From Streptomyces sp. NBC_01571 (GTDB taxonomy: Bacteria > Actinomycetota > Actinomycetes > Streptomycetales > Streptomycetaceae): a stretch of 64,000 bases of DNA. This document shows positions 55,396 through 63,917 of the stretch, piece after piece. Where the stretch lies: NCBI RefSeq assembly GCF_026339875.1, contig NZ_JAPEPZ010000001.1:7006001-7070000 (forward strand), in the 5' to 3' direction. A program made the position numbers and the translations under genes. The notes below the pieces were generated by a model. It had not been told where the DNA came from. It ran no database searches and saw only the letters and a program-made list of their open reading frames with translations. Each line of letters starts with the position of its first letter. Within the stretch, counting starts at the first letter, position 1.

Positions 55396-56466
55396 GTGAG
55401 CGCAGGGTCGCCGATGCCACGACTGCGCTGGCTGCTGCGCACCTTACGCACCCCGCGCCGTCCCCAGAGCCTCACGGTCCTCGTCCTGCTCGCCGGCGTC
55501 GCCGGGCTCCTCCTCTGGAGCAGCTCGCGGATGGACAACTACGAGGAGAACCTCACCCTCAACCTCGGCACGGACATCGTCGGCGTCGTCGTCACCGTCT
55601 TCGTGATCGGCCCGCTGATCAGCCGCGCCCAGGAGGGCCGGGTCCGTGAGCACACCCGGCTGGACTACGAGTGGTTCAGCGCCCAGGTCTACGGGTCGAC
55701 CTCGAACGTGAAGGTCCTCGACACCTTCTCCAACGTGTTCGGCCCGCAGTTCTCCGAGCGTCTCTTCCGCGGCATCAAGGCGGCCACCGGGCACGGCGCC
55801 CGCGTGCAGATCCTCCTTCTCGACCCCGATTCCCTCGCGGTCATCCTGCGCGGCCGTGAACTGGGCGAGCGGAGCGCCGACATCCGCCGGGACATCATGC
55901 GCAACCTGCGCACGCTGGACCGGTTCGCGCTCCGGCTCGACGAGAACTCCCGGCAGCTCCTCGAAGTACGCCTGTGCTCCACGTCCCCGGGTGTGACCCT
56001 CTACCGCTGGGACGAACGCTCCCTGGTCTCCTTCCTCACCGTCGGCCGTCTCTCCGGCGAGGGAGTCCAGCTGGAGGTCGCCGTGCACTCACCGCTCGGC
56101 ACCTTCGTCGAACAACGCTTCGACGAACTGTGGCAGCAGAGCAAGCCGATGGAACGGTTCACTCATCTGCCGCTGACCCTGGTCGACGCGACCGACGGAC
56201 GCCGGGAGTTCAGCTGCCGCTTCGTCCACGTGGACGAGTGCTCGTACGTCGCCGGACACGACCTGGTGTCGTACATGGCCCGCCACCGACTCGACCAACT
56301 CTCCGCCTACAGCGAGGCCCTGAGCGTCTCCGGGGCGCATGAGCTGATGGTCGTGGACGACGAGAGCGAGCTGCACAGGCTGCTCATGGAGCGGTTCGCG
56401 GAGAAGTACGATGCGTCGGCGGGCGCCTTCGTCGAGTTGCGGCCGTCGATCCTGGTCAGGGAATAG
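55396..56466 (+). CDS. Two-helix membrane protein with a conserved-looking cytoplasmic domain
   Basis: A 356-residue protein. Two transmembrane helices near residues 25-45 and 57-75 are followed by about 270 soluble residues. Recognisable features are VKVLDTFSNVFGP, a Lys/Gly-containing loop GIKAATGHGARVQILLLDPD, and SLVSFLTVGRLSGEGVQLEV. The ARVQILLLDPDS segment recalls PLD-like or DUF5919-type proteins but no HKD motif is present. GTG 55396 is chosen because of GGAGGGAG upstream. It is followed after 26 nt by the KamA-like gene and may be cotranscribed. Function unknown. Confidence 0.7.
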   Translation: MSAGSPMPRLRWLLRTLRTPRRPQSLTVLVLLAGVAGLLLWSSSRMDNYEENLTLNLGTDIVGVVVTVFVIGPLISRAQEGRVREHTRLDYEWFSAQVYGSTSNVKVLDTFSNVFGPQFSERLFRGIKAATGHGARVQILLLDPDSLAVILRGRELGERSADIRRDIMRNLRTLDRFALRLDENSRQLLEVRLCSTSPGVTLYRWDERSLVSFLTVGRLSGEGVQLEVAVHSPLGTFVEQRFDELWQQSKPMERFTHLPLTLVDATDGRREFSCRFVHVDECSYVAGHDLVSYMARHRLDQLSAYSEALSVSGAHELMVVDDESELHRLLMERFAEKYDASAGAFVELRPSILVRE

Positions 56467-56492
56467 AGGCAGGAAATAGAGGCCCGGCACAC

Positions 56493-57833
56493 ATGAGTTC
56501 AGCGCTCCACCCCGCCCGGCCTGCGAGACCCGGCTCCGCGCACCCGAGCCCTCGCTTCCGCGCCTTCACGCCCCGTGACCTGGACGGCCTGCTGCGACGC
56601 GTGCCCCTGCCGGCCGCCGAGCGACTCGCCCTGCGGGCCGTGGCGGCCGTCCTGCCGTTCCGTACGAACTCCTACGTGGTCGACGAGCTGATCGACTGGG
56701 CGGCCGTGCCCGACGACCCGCTCTTCCGGCTGACGTTCCCGCAGGCCGAGATGCTGCCCGAGCCCGACCTCAAGCAGATGAGGGACCTGCTCGCGCAGGA
56801 CGCCCCGAAGGCGGACGTGCTGCGCGCGGCCCACGAGATCCGGATGAGGCTCAACCCGCATCCCTCCGGCCAGCTCGACGCCAACGTCCCCGTGCACGAG
56901 GGGCGGCGCCTCACCGGCCTCCAGCACAAGTACCCCGAAACGGTGCTGATCTTCCCGCGCCAGGGCCAGACCTGCCACGCCTACTGCACGTACTGCTTCC
57001 GCTGGCCCCAGTTCGTCGGCGAGTCCGACCTGCGCATCGCCACCGACGACATCGCCGCCACCTCCGCCTATCTGCGCGCCCACCCGGAGGTCACCAGCAC
57101 GCTCATCACGGGCGGCGACCCGATGGTGATGAGCACCGAGGTGCTGCGCCGCTACGTCGAGCCGCTCCTGGAGATCGAGTCCGTCCAGTCGATCCGCGTC
57201 GGCACCAAGTCGCTCGCCTTCTGGCCCCACCGCTTCCTCACCGACCGTGACGCCGACGACGTGCTGCGCCTGTTCGAGAAGGTGGTCGCGAGCGGTCGCC
57301 ACCTCGCGCTGATGGCCCACTTCACCCATCCCCAGGAGCTGCGGCCCCCGGTGGTGCGGGAGGCGATGCGCCGGGTATGTGACACGGGTGCCGTGATCCG
57401 CTGCCAGGGGCCGCTGGTCAGGGGCATCAACGACAGCGCCGAGGCGTGGGCCGGGCTGTGGAACGAGACGACCGCGCTGGGGGCGGTGCCGTACTACCAG
57501 TTCGTGGAGCGGGACACCGGCCCGCAGGGCTACTTCGGGGTGCCGCTCGCGCGTGGTCACCAGATCTTCCGTGACGCCTACGCCCAGGTGTCCGGCCTCG
57601 CGCGGACCGTGCGTGGCCCGGTCATGTCGGCGATGCCGGGCAAGGTGTGCGTGGACGGCGTCACGGAGGTGGCAGGCGAGAAGGTGTTCGTGCTCCACCT
57701 CATCCAGGCCCGCGACCCGGAGTTGGTGGGCCGCCCGTTCTTCGCCGCGTACGACGAGAACGCCACCTGGTTCAGCGACCTGAAGCCCGCTTTCGGCATG
57801 AGCCGGTTCCTGCCCGGCCTGGACGCGGGCTGA
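56493..57833 (+). CDS. KamA family radical SAM protein (lysine 2,3-aminomutase-like)
   Basis: A 446-residue radical SAM enzyme. The iron-sulfur motif is CHAYCTYC (C161, C165, C168) after LIFPRQGQT, followed by FVGESDLRIA and the SAM-binding TLITGGDPMVMSTEVL. GTKSLAFWPHRF and LMAHFTHPQEL are typical of aminomutase relatives. Lysine 2,3-aminomutases also need PLP; the family includes glutamate 2,3-aminomutase and EpmB. The context gives no substrate. The N-terminal 30 residues are Pro/Arg-rich and probably disordered. It lies 26 nt after the membrane protein gene. Confidence 0.85.
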   Translation: MSSALHPARPARPGSAHPSPRFRAFTPRDLDGLLRRVPLPAAERLALRAVAAVLPFRTNSYVVDELIDWAAVPDDPLFRLTFPQAEMLPEPDLKQMRDLLAQDAPKADVLRAAHEIRMRLNPHPSGQLDANVPVHEGRRLTGLQHKYPETVLIFPRQGQTCHAYCTYCFRWPQFVGESDLRIATDDIAATSAYLRAHPEVTSTLITGGDPMVMSTEVLRRYVEPLLEIESVQSIRVGTKSLAFWPHRFLTDRDADDVLRLFEKVVASGRHLALMAHFTHPQELRPPVVREAMRRVCDTGAVIRCQGPLVRGINDSAEAWAGLWNETTALGAVPYYQFVERDTGPQGYFGVPLARGHQIFRDAYAQVSGLARTVRGPVMSAMPGKVCVDGVTEVAGEKVFVLHLIQARDPELVGRPFFAAYDENATWFSDLKPAFGMSRFLPGLDAG

Positions 57834-57933
57834 GCGAGGATCGCCTCGGCCTTCTCATCCGGCGACAGGGCCTCATTTGTCCTGCCCGCGTGCCAACTGA
57901 CTTGATCCCACGACCTCCCGGAAGGACGCCGCC

Positions 57934-58140
57934 GTGAACACCTCGCCATCCCAGGCCGGAGAAACCGTCGCCTGGCTCCTTGTGGCCATCCAGTTCTCCC
58001 TCCTCGTGGCATTTAGTGCGGTACTGCTGAAGATTAAGGAGAAAGCAACACCCACCGCCGCCGTCACCTCCGCGGCGGTGGCCTTCGCGGGCACGCTGGC
58101 GCTTCTTCTGCCGATGTTCAGTACCGTGGGCCTGCTGTAA
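57934..58140 (+). CDS. Small two-helix membrane protein
   Basis: A 68-residue protein: NTSPSQAGETVAWLLVAIQF leads into a first helix, KIKEKATP is the cytoplasmic loop, and TSAAVAFAGTLALLLPMFST forms a second. GTG start with GGAAGGACGCC upstream. It converges on and overlaps the permease gene by 23 bp. Its region is less GC-rich in places (GCACTAAATG-like stretch on the other strand). Not a known family; could be an accessory to the permease. Confidence 0.55.
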   Translation: MNTSPSQAGETVAWLLVAIQFSLLVAFSAVLLKIKEKATPTAAVTSAAVAFAGTLALLLPMFSTVGLL

Positions 58141-59563
58141 CGCTGATCCCTTCCCGAGCGGACTCCGAGCCGCCCGCCCCCGAGGCCGCGCCCGGGGACA
58201 GCGTCAGGTACGCGAGCCCGCCCACCAGTCCCGACAGGACGAAGCTGCAGTCCACCCCGCCGGTGAGGGACAGCAGCGGCCCCTCGTAGGAGGGCAGTGA
58301 CACGGCGAGCAGGCCGACGGACGCGCCGAGCACCCAGGAGAGCGTGGCCCGGACGTTCCAGCCGGCGCGGTACCAGTAGATCCCGCCCCGGGAGCGGCGG
58401 TTGAAGACCTGGAGGGCGTCCGGGTCGTAGATCCCGCGGCTGCGGGCGAAGCCGATGAGGGTGATGACCGCCCACGGGGTGCCGATGGCCGTCAGGAGAA
58501 GGACGAAGGACGTCATCGCGGACTGCGCGTTCCAGGCGTAGTGGCCGACGAAGACACAGACGGTGGCGACGACGGCGACCGTGAGGGTCGCCCGGGCGCG
58601 CGAGGCCCGCGGCAGGATCGCGTCCAGGTCCAGGCCCATCGAGTAGAGCATCAGTCCCGCGTTGCCGACCGAGCCCGCGGAGGCGGCGAGCAGGAGCGGG
58701 ACCAGGTACCAGGCGGGGGAGGCGGAGACCAGCGGTCCCGCGTAGTCGAGGGCGGCGCGGGCCGCGTACGCCGTGAAGGTCCCGAAGAGCTGGGGGACGA
58801 GCAGACCGGCGATCAGGCCCAGCCAGGTGGCGTGCAGGACCTTGCGCGAGGAGTGCCGGGACGGGGAGATGTACCGGGTGTAGTCGCCGAGCAGGGTGAT
58901 GAACGCGATGGGTCCGGACAGGCCCGCCGCGACCGCCGCCAGCAGCCAGGTCGGCCAGAACGAGCCGAGCAGATAGCCGCCCGCCCCGGGGAGCGCGGCG
59001 GTGGTGAAGTGCGGCGCGTACGCGAGGACACCGAGGGCGAGCAGCGCGGTCATGCCCACGGCGAGGACGCGGGACATGGCGAGGAGCACCCGGTAGCCGT
59101 AGACCGCGCCCGTGACGGTGGCGGCGGCGAGGAGCGCGTACACGACGGCGTAGGCGAGACCGTCCACCGGCAGGCCGAACAGCCGGTGCAGGACGCCGAT
59201 CATCACATCGCCGCCGATCCACACGGTCAGCGCGGTGTAGCCGAGGGCGAGCAGCAGCCCGACGACCGAGCCGACCAGCCGCCCGCGCACACCGAACTGG
59301 GCGCCGGAGGAGGTGGAGAGGTTGGTCGCCGTGCGCAGGGAGACCAGTGCCAGGGGAGCGGTGAGCGCCGTGCCGATCACCGTGCCGGCCACGATCGAGC
59401 TCACCGAGGACCACCAGTCGAGCCCGAAGGACGGCGGCAGCCAGCCGAAGATGATCACGCCGAGACAGAGGTTGGAGCCGAGCAGGATCGACACGAGGTC
59501 GCGCGGGCCGCTGGTCCGTTCCTCGTCGGGGATGGTGTCGACTCCGCGCTGTTCTATCGGCAT
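58118..59563 (-). CDS. NCS1-type purine/cytosine permease
   Basis: A 481-residue transporter with about 12 helices. GVDTIPDEERTSGPRDLVSI opens it, then LGVIIFGWLPPSFGLDWW, the LVSLRTATNLSTSSGAQFGVRG motif (TNLS...QFGVRG is typical of the family) and GDYTRYISPSRHS. NCS1 permeases import cytosine, adenine, guanine, allantoin, hydantoins or uridine with Na+ or H+. Position opposite a urease-like operon suggests a nitrogenous substrate such as allantoin or a ureide; this is inference. ATG 59563 has GGAGACC upstream. Confidence 0.88.
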   Translation of the reverse strand: MPIEQRGVDTIPDEERTSGPRDLVSILLGSNLCLGVIIFGWLPPSFGLDWWSSVSSIVAGTVIGTALTAPLALVSLRTATNLSTSSGAQFGVRGRLVGSVVGLLLALGYTALTVWIGGDVMIGVLHRLFGLPVDGLAYAVVYALLAAATVTGAVYGYRVLLAMSRVLAVGMTALLALGVLAYAPHFTTAALPGAGGYLLGSFWPTWLLAAVAAGLSGPIAFITLLGDYTRYISPSRHSSRKVLHATWLGLIAGLLVPQLFGTFTAYAARAALDYAGPLVSASPAWYLVPLLLAASAGSVGNAGLMLYSMGLDLDAILPRASRARATLTVAVVATVCVFVGHYAWNAQSAMTSFVLLLTAIGTPWAVITLIGFARSRGIYDPDALQVFNRRSRGGIYWYRAGWNVRATLSWVLGASVGLLAVSLPSYEGPLLSLTGGVDCSFVLSGLVGGLAYLTLSPGAASGAGGSESAREGISVTAGPRY

Positions 59564-59592
59564 GGCTGGTCTCCTTCGATCCGCCGCCCGGT

Positions 59593-59699
59593 GTTTAGAG
59601 CGACGTTCAATGTGTCGCTTCCCGGGTGCGCACGTCAATGCCCCTCTCCCTGTCAATGTTTCCCTCTTGACCATCCTTTGTTTAGAGTGTTGTTCTAAT
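59593..59699. promoter_or_regulatory. Repeated operator candidates between permease and urease genes
   Basis: GTTTAGAGCGACGTTCAAT (59593-59611) and GTTTAGAGTGTTGTTCTAAT (59680-59699) share GTTTAGAG-n4-GTTC and AAT. The second includes TTAGA-n7-TCTAA. One lies about 30 bp before the permease start and the other 27 bp before the urease gamma-beta start, overlapping a possible -10 TAGAGT (59683-59688). They suggest one regulator, perhaps the TetR at 63327, controlling both. Confidence 0.6.
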
Positions 59700-59726
59700 C
59701 AGTGGAACGCAAGGAGGTGCCGCGTC

Positions 59727-60437
59727 GTGAGACTGACCCCCACGGAACGTGACCGGCTGCTGCTCTTCGGCGCGGCCGAGCTGGCCCGGGCCCGCCGGGC
59801 CCGCGGTCTCCGGCTGAACGTCCCCGAGGCGACCGCGCTCATCGCGGACACCGTGTGCGAGGCGGCCCGGGACGGGCGCCGGCTCGCGGAGGCCATCGAG
59901 GCGGCCCGGTCCGTGCTCGGCCCGGACGACGTGCTGCCGGGCGTCGCGGACATCGTCACCGAGGTGCACGTCGAGGCCGTCTTCGACGACGGGTCCCGGC
60001 TCGCCGTGGTGAGCGACCCCCTCGGCCCGGGACTGGGGGAGGCGGGACCGGGTGCCCTGCTGCCGGGGCCCGCGCACGCCGAGCCGGAGGCCGCCGTGCG
60101 CCTGACGGTCACCAACACCGCCACCGTGCCCGTCTCCGTCACCTCGCACTTCCACTTCTTCGAGGCCAACCCGCGGCTCGACTTCCCACGGGCGACGGCC
60201 TACGGGATGCGGCTCGCGGTCCCCGCCGGTTCGTCGGTCCGCTTCGGGCCCGGGGAGAGCGTCGAGGTCGGCCTCCGCCCGATCGGCGGTGCACGCGTCG
60301 CGATCGGGTTCGCCGGGCTCGTGGACGGCCCGCTGGACGCGCCCGGAGCCCGGGAGGAAGCCCTGCGCAGGGCGGCCGCCTGCGGATACCTCGGAGCCGG
60401 AGCCGGTGCCGGGGAAGCCGAAGGGAACGAACGATGA
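59727..60437 (+). CDS. Fused urease gamma-beta subunit
   Basis: A 236-residue fusion of UreA and UreB. The gamma part runs RLTPTERDRLLLFGAAELAR to about residue 100 with RLNVPEATALIADTVCEAARDG; the beta part (about 120-215) has HFHFFEANPRLDFPRATAYG and RLAVPAGSSVRFGPGESVEV. A linker rich in Gly/Pro joins them. Such fusions occur in several bacteria including H. pylori UreA. GTG start with a strong AAGGAGG 8-9 nt upstream. Its stop overlaps the ureC start (ATGA), so the two are translationally coupled. Confidence 0.92.
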   Translation: MRLTPTERDRLLLFGAAELARARRARGLRLNVPEATALIADTVCEAARDGRRLAEAIEAARSVLGPDDVLPGVADIVTEVHVEAVFDDGSRLAVVSDPLGPGLGEAGPGALLPGPAHAEPEAAVRLTVTNTATVPVSVTSHFHFFEANPRLDFPRATAYGMRLAVPAGSSVRFGPGESVEVGLRPIGGARVAIGFAGLVDGPLDAPGAREEALRRAAACGYLGAGAGAGEAEGNER

Positions 60438-62104
60438 ATCCGTACGAGTACGCCGCCACCCACGGCCCCCGCGCGGGCGACCGTGTCCGCCTCGGCGACT
60501 CGGGGCTGACCGTCCGCGTCGAGTCGGACGCCCAGCGGCACGGCGACGAGTTCCTCGCCGGTTTCGGCAAGACCGCCCGTGACGGACTGCACCTCAAGGC
60601 CGCCGCCGTCCGCGACACCTGCGACGTGGTGATCAGCAACGTGGTGGTGATCGACGCGGCGCAGGGGATCCGGAAGGTCTCCATCGGCATCCGAGAGGGG
60701 CGGATCTGCTCGATCGGCCGGGCCGGGAACCCCGACACCCTCGACGGGGTCGACGTCGTGGTGGGCACGGGTACGTCCATCGTGTCCGGCGAGGGCCTGA
60801 TCGCCACCGCCGGAGCCGTCGACACCCACGTCCACCTGTTGTCGCCGCGCATCATGGAGGCGTCGCTCGCCTCCGGCGTCACCACCGTCATCGGCCAGGA
60901 GTTCGGGCCGGTGTGGGGAGTCGGCGTCAACTCGCCCTGGGCGCTGCGCCATGCCTTCGCCGCGTTCGACGCGTGGCCGGTCAACATCGGCTTCCTGGGC
61001 CGGGGTTCGTCCTCCTCCGCCGCGCCCCTGGTCGAGGCCCTCGCCGAGGGCGGCGCGAGCGGCTTCAAGGTCCACGAGGACATGGGCGCCCACACCCGCG
61101 CCCTGGACACCGCACTGCGCGTCGCCGAGGAGCACGACGTGCAGGTCGCCCTGCACAGCGACGGGCTGAACGAATGCCTCTCGGTCGAGGACACCCTGCG
61201 GGTGCTGGACGGCCGGACCATCCACGCCTTCCACATCGAGGGCTGCGGCGGCGGCCATGTGCCGAACGTCCTGAAGATGGCGGGTGTCCCGAACGTCATC
61301 GGCTCCTCCACCAACCCCACCCTGCCCTTCGGCCGGGACGCGGTCGCCGAGCACTACGGCATGATCGTCTCCGTCCACGACCTCAAGACCGACCTGCCCG
61401 GCGACGCCGCCATGGCCCGCGACCGGATCCGTGCCGGGACCATGGGCGCCGAGGACGTGCTGCACGACCTGGGCGCGATCGGCATCACGTCGTCGGACGC
61501 GCAGGGCATGGGCCGCGCGGGCGAGACCGTACGCCGGACCTTCGCGATGGCCGGAAAGATGAAGAGCGAGTTCGGCGCCCCGGAGGACCACGACAACGAA
61601 CGCGTCCTGCGGTACATGGCCAAGCTCACCATCAACCCGGCCATCGCCCACGGGCTCGCGCACGAGGTCGGCTCCATCGAGGTCGGCAAGCTCGCCGACA
61701 TCGTGCTGTGGCGCCCCGAGTTCTTCGGCGCCAAGCCGCAACTGGTCCTGAAGTCCGGCTTCCCGGCGTACGGCGTCGTCGGCGACCCGAACGCCGCCAC
61801 CGACACCTGCGAACCCCTCGTCCTGGGCCCGCAGTTCGGCGCGCACGGTGCGACACCCGCCGAGATCTCGGTGGCCTTCGTCGCACAGGCGGCCCTCGAT
61901 CAGGGCAACGACCGGATGCCGACGCGCCGGCGCAGGGTCGCCGTGCGCGGCACGCGCGGGATCGGCCCCGCCGACCTGCGCCTCAACTCCCGTACCGGAG
62001 CCGTCGACGTCGACCAGCGCACCGGACTGGTCACCCTCGACGGTGAGCCGCTGCGCTCCGAGGCCGCCGACTCCGTATCCCTCAACCGCCTCTACTTCCT
62101 GTGA
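60434..62104 (+). CDS. ureC: Urease alpha subunit, unusual type
   Basis: A 556-residue amidohydrolase. Aligned by eye with Klebsiella UreC, the nickel ligands are kept: H132 and H134 in AVDTHVH, carbamylated K212 in GFKVHED, H241 in ALHSDGLNE, H267 in AFHIEGCGG and D355 in TSSDAQGMG. His315 aligns with catalytic His320, but the flap Cys319 position is V314 (IVSVHDLK instead of MVCHHLD), and a 4-residue deletion lies near EFGPVWGVGVNSPW. So the fold and metal site are intact while the flap differs. No ureD/E/F/G genes are adjacent. My memory is that S. coelicolor has a similar pair (SCO5525-5526) besides a full urease cluster elsewhere. Overlaps the gamma-beta gene. Confidence 0.87.
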   Translation: MNPYEYAATHGPRAGDRVRLGDSGLTVRVESDAQRHGDEFLAGFGKTARDGLHLKAAAVRDTCDVVISNVVVIDAAQGIRKVSIGIREGRICSIGRAGNPDTLDGVDVVVGTGTSIVSGEGLIATAGAVDTHVHLLSPRIMEASLASGVTTVIGQEFGPVWGVGVNSPWALRHAFAAFDAWPVNIGFLGRGSSSSAAPLVEALAEGGASGFKVHEDMGAHTRALDTALRVAEEHDVQVALHSDGLNECLSVEDTLRVLDGRTIHAFHIEGCGGGHVPNVLKMAGVPNVIGSSTNPTLPFGRDAVAEHYGMIVSVHDLKTDLPGDAAMARDRIRAGTMGAEDVLHDLGAIGITSSDAQGMGRAGETVRRTFAMAGKMKSEFGAPEDHDNERVLRYMAKLTINPAIAHGLAHEVGSIEVGKLADIVLWRPEFFGAKPQLVLKSGFPAYGVVGDPNAATDTCEPLVLGPQFGAHGATPAEISVAFVAQAALDQGNDRMPTRRRRVAVRGTRGIGPADLRLNSRTGAVDVDQRTGLVTLDGEPLRSEAADSVSLNRLYFL

Positions 62105-62115
62105 AGGTGCACGTC

Positions 62116-63153
62116 ATGACCCCTGCCTCCGACGGTTTCCGGATGCCCGCCGAGTGGGACGCGCACGAGCGCACCTGGATGGCGTGGCCGGGCCCGAACC
62201 CCACCTTCGACGACCCGGACGACCTCGCGCGGGCGCGGGCCGCCTGGGCGTCGGTGGCGCGCGCGGTCCGCCGCTTCGAACCGGTCACCGTCGTGTGCGG
62301 GCCGGGGCAGTCCCGGGAGGCCGCCGAGCTCCTCGGCCCCGGCGTCGACACCGTCGAGCGGGAACTCGACGACGCCTGGATGCGTGACATCGGCCCCACC
62401 TTCCTGACCGACGGGAAGGGCGGACTCGCCGCCGTGGACTGGACGTTCAACGGCTGGGGCGCCCAGGACTGGGCGCGCTGGGAGCACGACGCCAAGATCG
62501 GCGCGTATGTCTCGGACCTCGCGGGCGCGCGGACGTACGCCTCACGGCTGGTCAACGAGGGCGGCGCGATCCACGTGGACGGCGAGGGGACCGTTCTGCT
62601 CACCGAGACCGTCCAGCTGGGTCCGGAGCGCAACCCGGACTGGACGCGCGAGCGGGTCGAGGCGGAGATCCACGCCCATCTCGGCACCCGCAAGGCGATC
62701 TGGCTGCCGCGCGGGCTGACCGGCGACTACCCCCCGTACGGCTTCGGCACGCTCGGACACGTCGACATCGTGGCGGCCTTCGCCCGCCCCGGAGTCGTCG
62801 TCGCCCACCACCAGCCGGATCCCGCGCACCCCGACCACGAGGTGACGAAGGAGGCCATCGGGCTGCTGAGGGCGCAGACCGACGCGCGCGGGCGCCCCCT
62901 GGAGGTCGTCGAGGTCCCGGCCCCGACCGTCCTGGAGGCGGACGGGCACTGGGCGGACTACTCGTACATCAACCACTACCTCTGCAACGGCGGTGTCGTG
63001 CTGTGCGGCTTCGACGACCCGCGTGACGAGACCGCGGCCGGTATCTTCCGCGGACTGTTCCCCGAGCGGACGGTGACCCTGGTGGACGCCCGTACGATCT
63101 TCGCCGGCGGGGGCGGTATCCACTGCATCACCCAGCAGCAGCCGAAGGCCTGA
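62116..63153 (+). CDS. Agmatine deiminase-like protein
   Basis: A 345-residue guanidino-group modifying enzyme. Catalytic residues of the family are in DDAWMRDIGPTFLTD, VNEGGAIHVDGEGTV, GTLGHVDIVAAFARPG (His) and the C-terminal GGGGIHCITQQQP with the nucleophile Cys. Known members convert agmatine to N-carbamoylputrescine and ammonia. ATG 62116 has AAGGTG upstream; GTG 62101 overlaps the ureC stop and is possible. It lies 11 nt after ureC and probably shares the transcript. With a urease-like enzyme it suggests stepwise nitrogen release from a guanidino or ureido compound. Confidence 0.9.
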   Translation: MTPASDGFRMPAEWDAHERTWMAWPGPNPTFDDPDDLARARAAWASVARAVRRFEPVTVVCGPGQSREAAELLGPGVDTVERELDDAWMRDIGPTFLTDGKGGLAAVDWTFNGWGAQDWARWEHDAKIGAYVSDLAGARTYASRLVNEGGAIHVDGEGTVLLTETVQLGPERNPDWTRERVEAEIHAHLGTRKAIWLPRGLTGDYPPYGFGTLGHVDIVAAFARPGVVVAHHQPDPAHPDHEVTKEAIGLLRAQTDARGRPLEVVEVPAPTVLEADGHWADYSYINHYLCNGGVVLCGFDDPRDETAAGIFRGLFPERTVTLVDARTIFAGGGGIHCITQQQPKA

Positions 63154-63207
63154 GGCCAGGGGGCCGAGGTCCGGGGTCCGCCGACACCCGCGCGAGCGGG
63201 GGTCGGG

Positions 63208-63213
63208 TAGAAC
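63208..63213 (+). promoter_or_regulatory. -10 element before a 36-residue ORF and the TetR gene
   Basis: TAGAAC, 6 nt before GTG 63220. The sequence carries GAACGTAC twice (63210-63217 and 63222-63229), a 12-bp-spaced direct repeat that might bind a regulator. Confidence 0.35.
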
Positions 63214-63219
63214 GTACGG

Positions 63220-63330
63220 GTGAACGTACTGCTCAGTGCCGTGTGCCCGCGCCGCCCTCGCCGGGCCGAGGTGACCACCGGGGCCGACCTGGCCCCCGGC
63301 GGTACGGAGACCGTGGAGGCCGCCCCGTGA
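63220..63330 (+). CDS. Short ORF coupled to the TetR gene, doubtful
   Basis: A 36-residue frame, GTG at 63220 to TGA at 63328-63330, overlapping the TetR GTG start at 63327 (GTGA). A -10 hexamer 6 nt before it would make it leaderless. The peptide (MNVLLSAVCPRRPRRAEVTT and a Gly/Thr/Ala tail) matches nothing I know. It could be a translated leader or a chance frame. Confidence 0.25.
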   Translation: MNVLLSAVCPRRPRRAEVTTGADLAPGGTETVEAAP

Positions 63331-63917
63331 CCCGTCGCCGCAACACCGCACCGCCCCGCGAGGAGGTCCTCGGGGTGGCGATGGGCATGATCGCCGAGCG
63401 CGGTCTGGAGAAGCTCACCATGGCGGCGCTCGGCCGCGAGGTCGGGATGAGCAGCGGCCACCTCCTCTACTACTTCCGCTCCAAGGACGAACTGCTGCTG
63501 CAGACACTGGAGTGGAGCGAGGGCCGGCTCGGCGCCGAGCGCGGCCGGCTGCTCGCCGCGCGGGGCAGCGCCCGCGGCCGCCTGGACGCGTACGTCGACC
63601 TGTACGTCCCCGACGGCCACCGCGACCCCCACTGGACGCTCTGGCTGGAGGTCTGGAACCACTCGCAGAACGCCGGCGAGGACGCCCGTGAACGGCAGGT
63701 CGCCATCGAGGGGGCCTGGCACCGGGACCTGGTGGCGCTGATCGCCGAGGGTGTCTCGCGCGGCGAGTTCCGGCAGGTCGACCCGGACCGCTTCGCCGCC
63801 CGGCTGCGGGCCCTGCTCGACGGTTTCTCCATCCACGTGGCGATCGGCCTGCGCGGCACCGACCGGGAGCGGACCCTCGGCCACGTCAAGGAGTTCCTGG
63901 ACGAATCGCTCGGCTGA
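63327..63917 (+). CDS. TetR family transcriptional regulator
   Basis: A 196-residue regulator. The HTH is VLGVAMGMIAERGLEKLTMA, ALGREVGMSSGHLLYYFRSKDELL (residues about 14-57); the C-terminal domain (VDLYVPDGHRDPHWTLWLEVW, then RQVDPDRFAARLRALLDGF) looks like the BetI/RutR-type ligand domain often tied to nitrogen or amine catabolism. GTG 63327 follows GTGGAGGCC. It is the last gene of the urease-like cluster and the natural candidate for binding the GTTTAGAG sites. The final 83 bp of the window show no gene. Confidence 0.88.
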   Translation: MTRRRNTAPPREEVLGVAMGMIAERGLEKLTMAALGREVGMSSGHLLYYFRSKDELLLQTLEWSEGRLGAERGRLLAARGSARGRLDAYVDLYVPDGHRDPHWTLWLEVWNHSQNAGEDARERQVAIEGAWHRDLVALIAEGVSRGEFRQVDPDRFAARLRALLDGFSIHVAIGLRGTDRERTLGHVKEFLDESLG

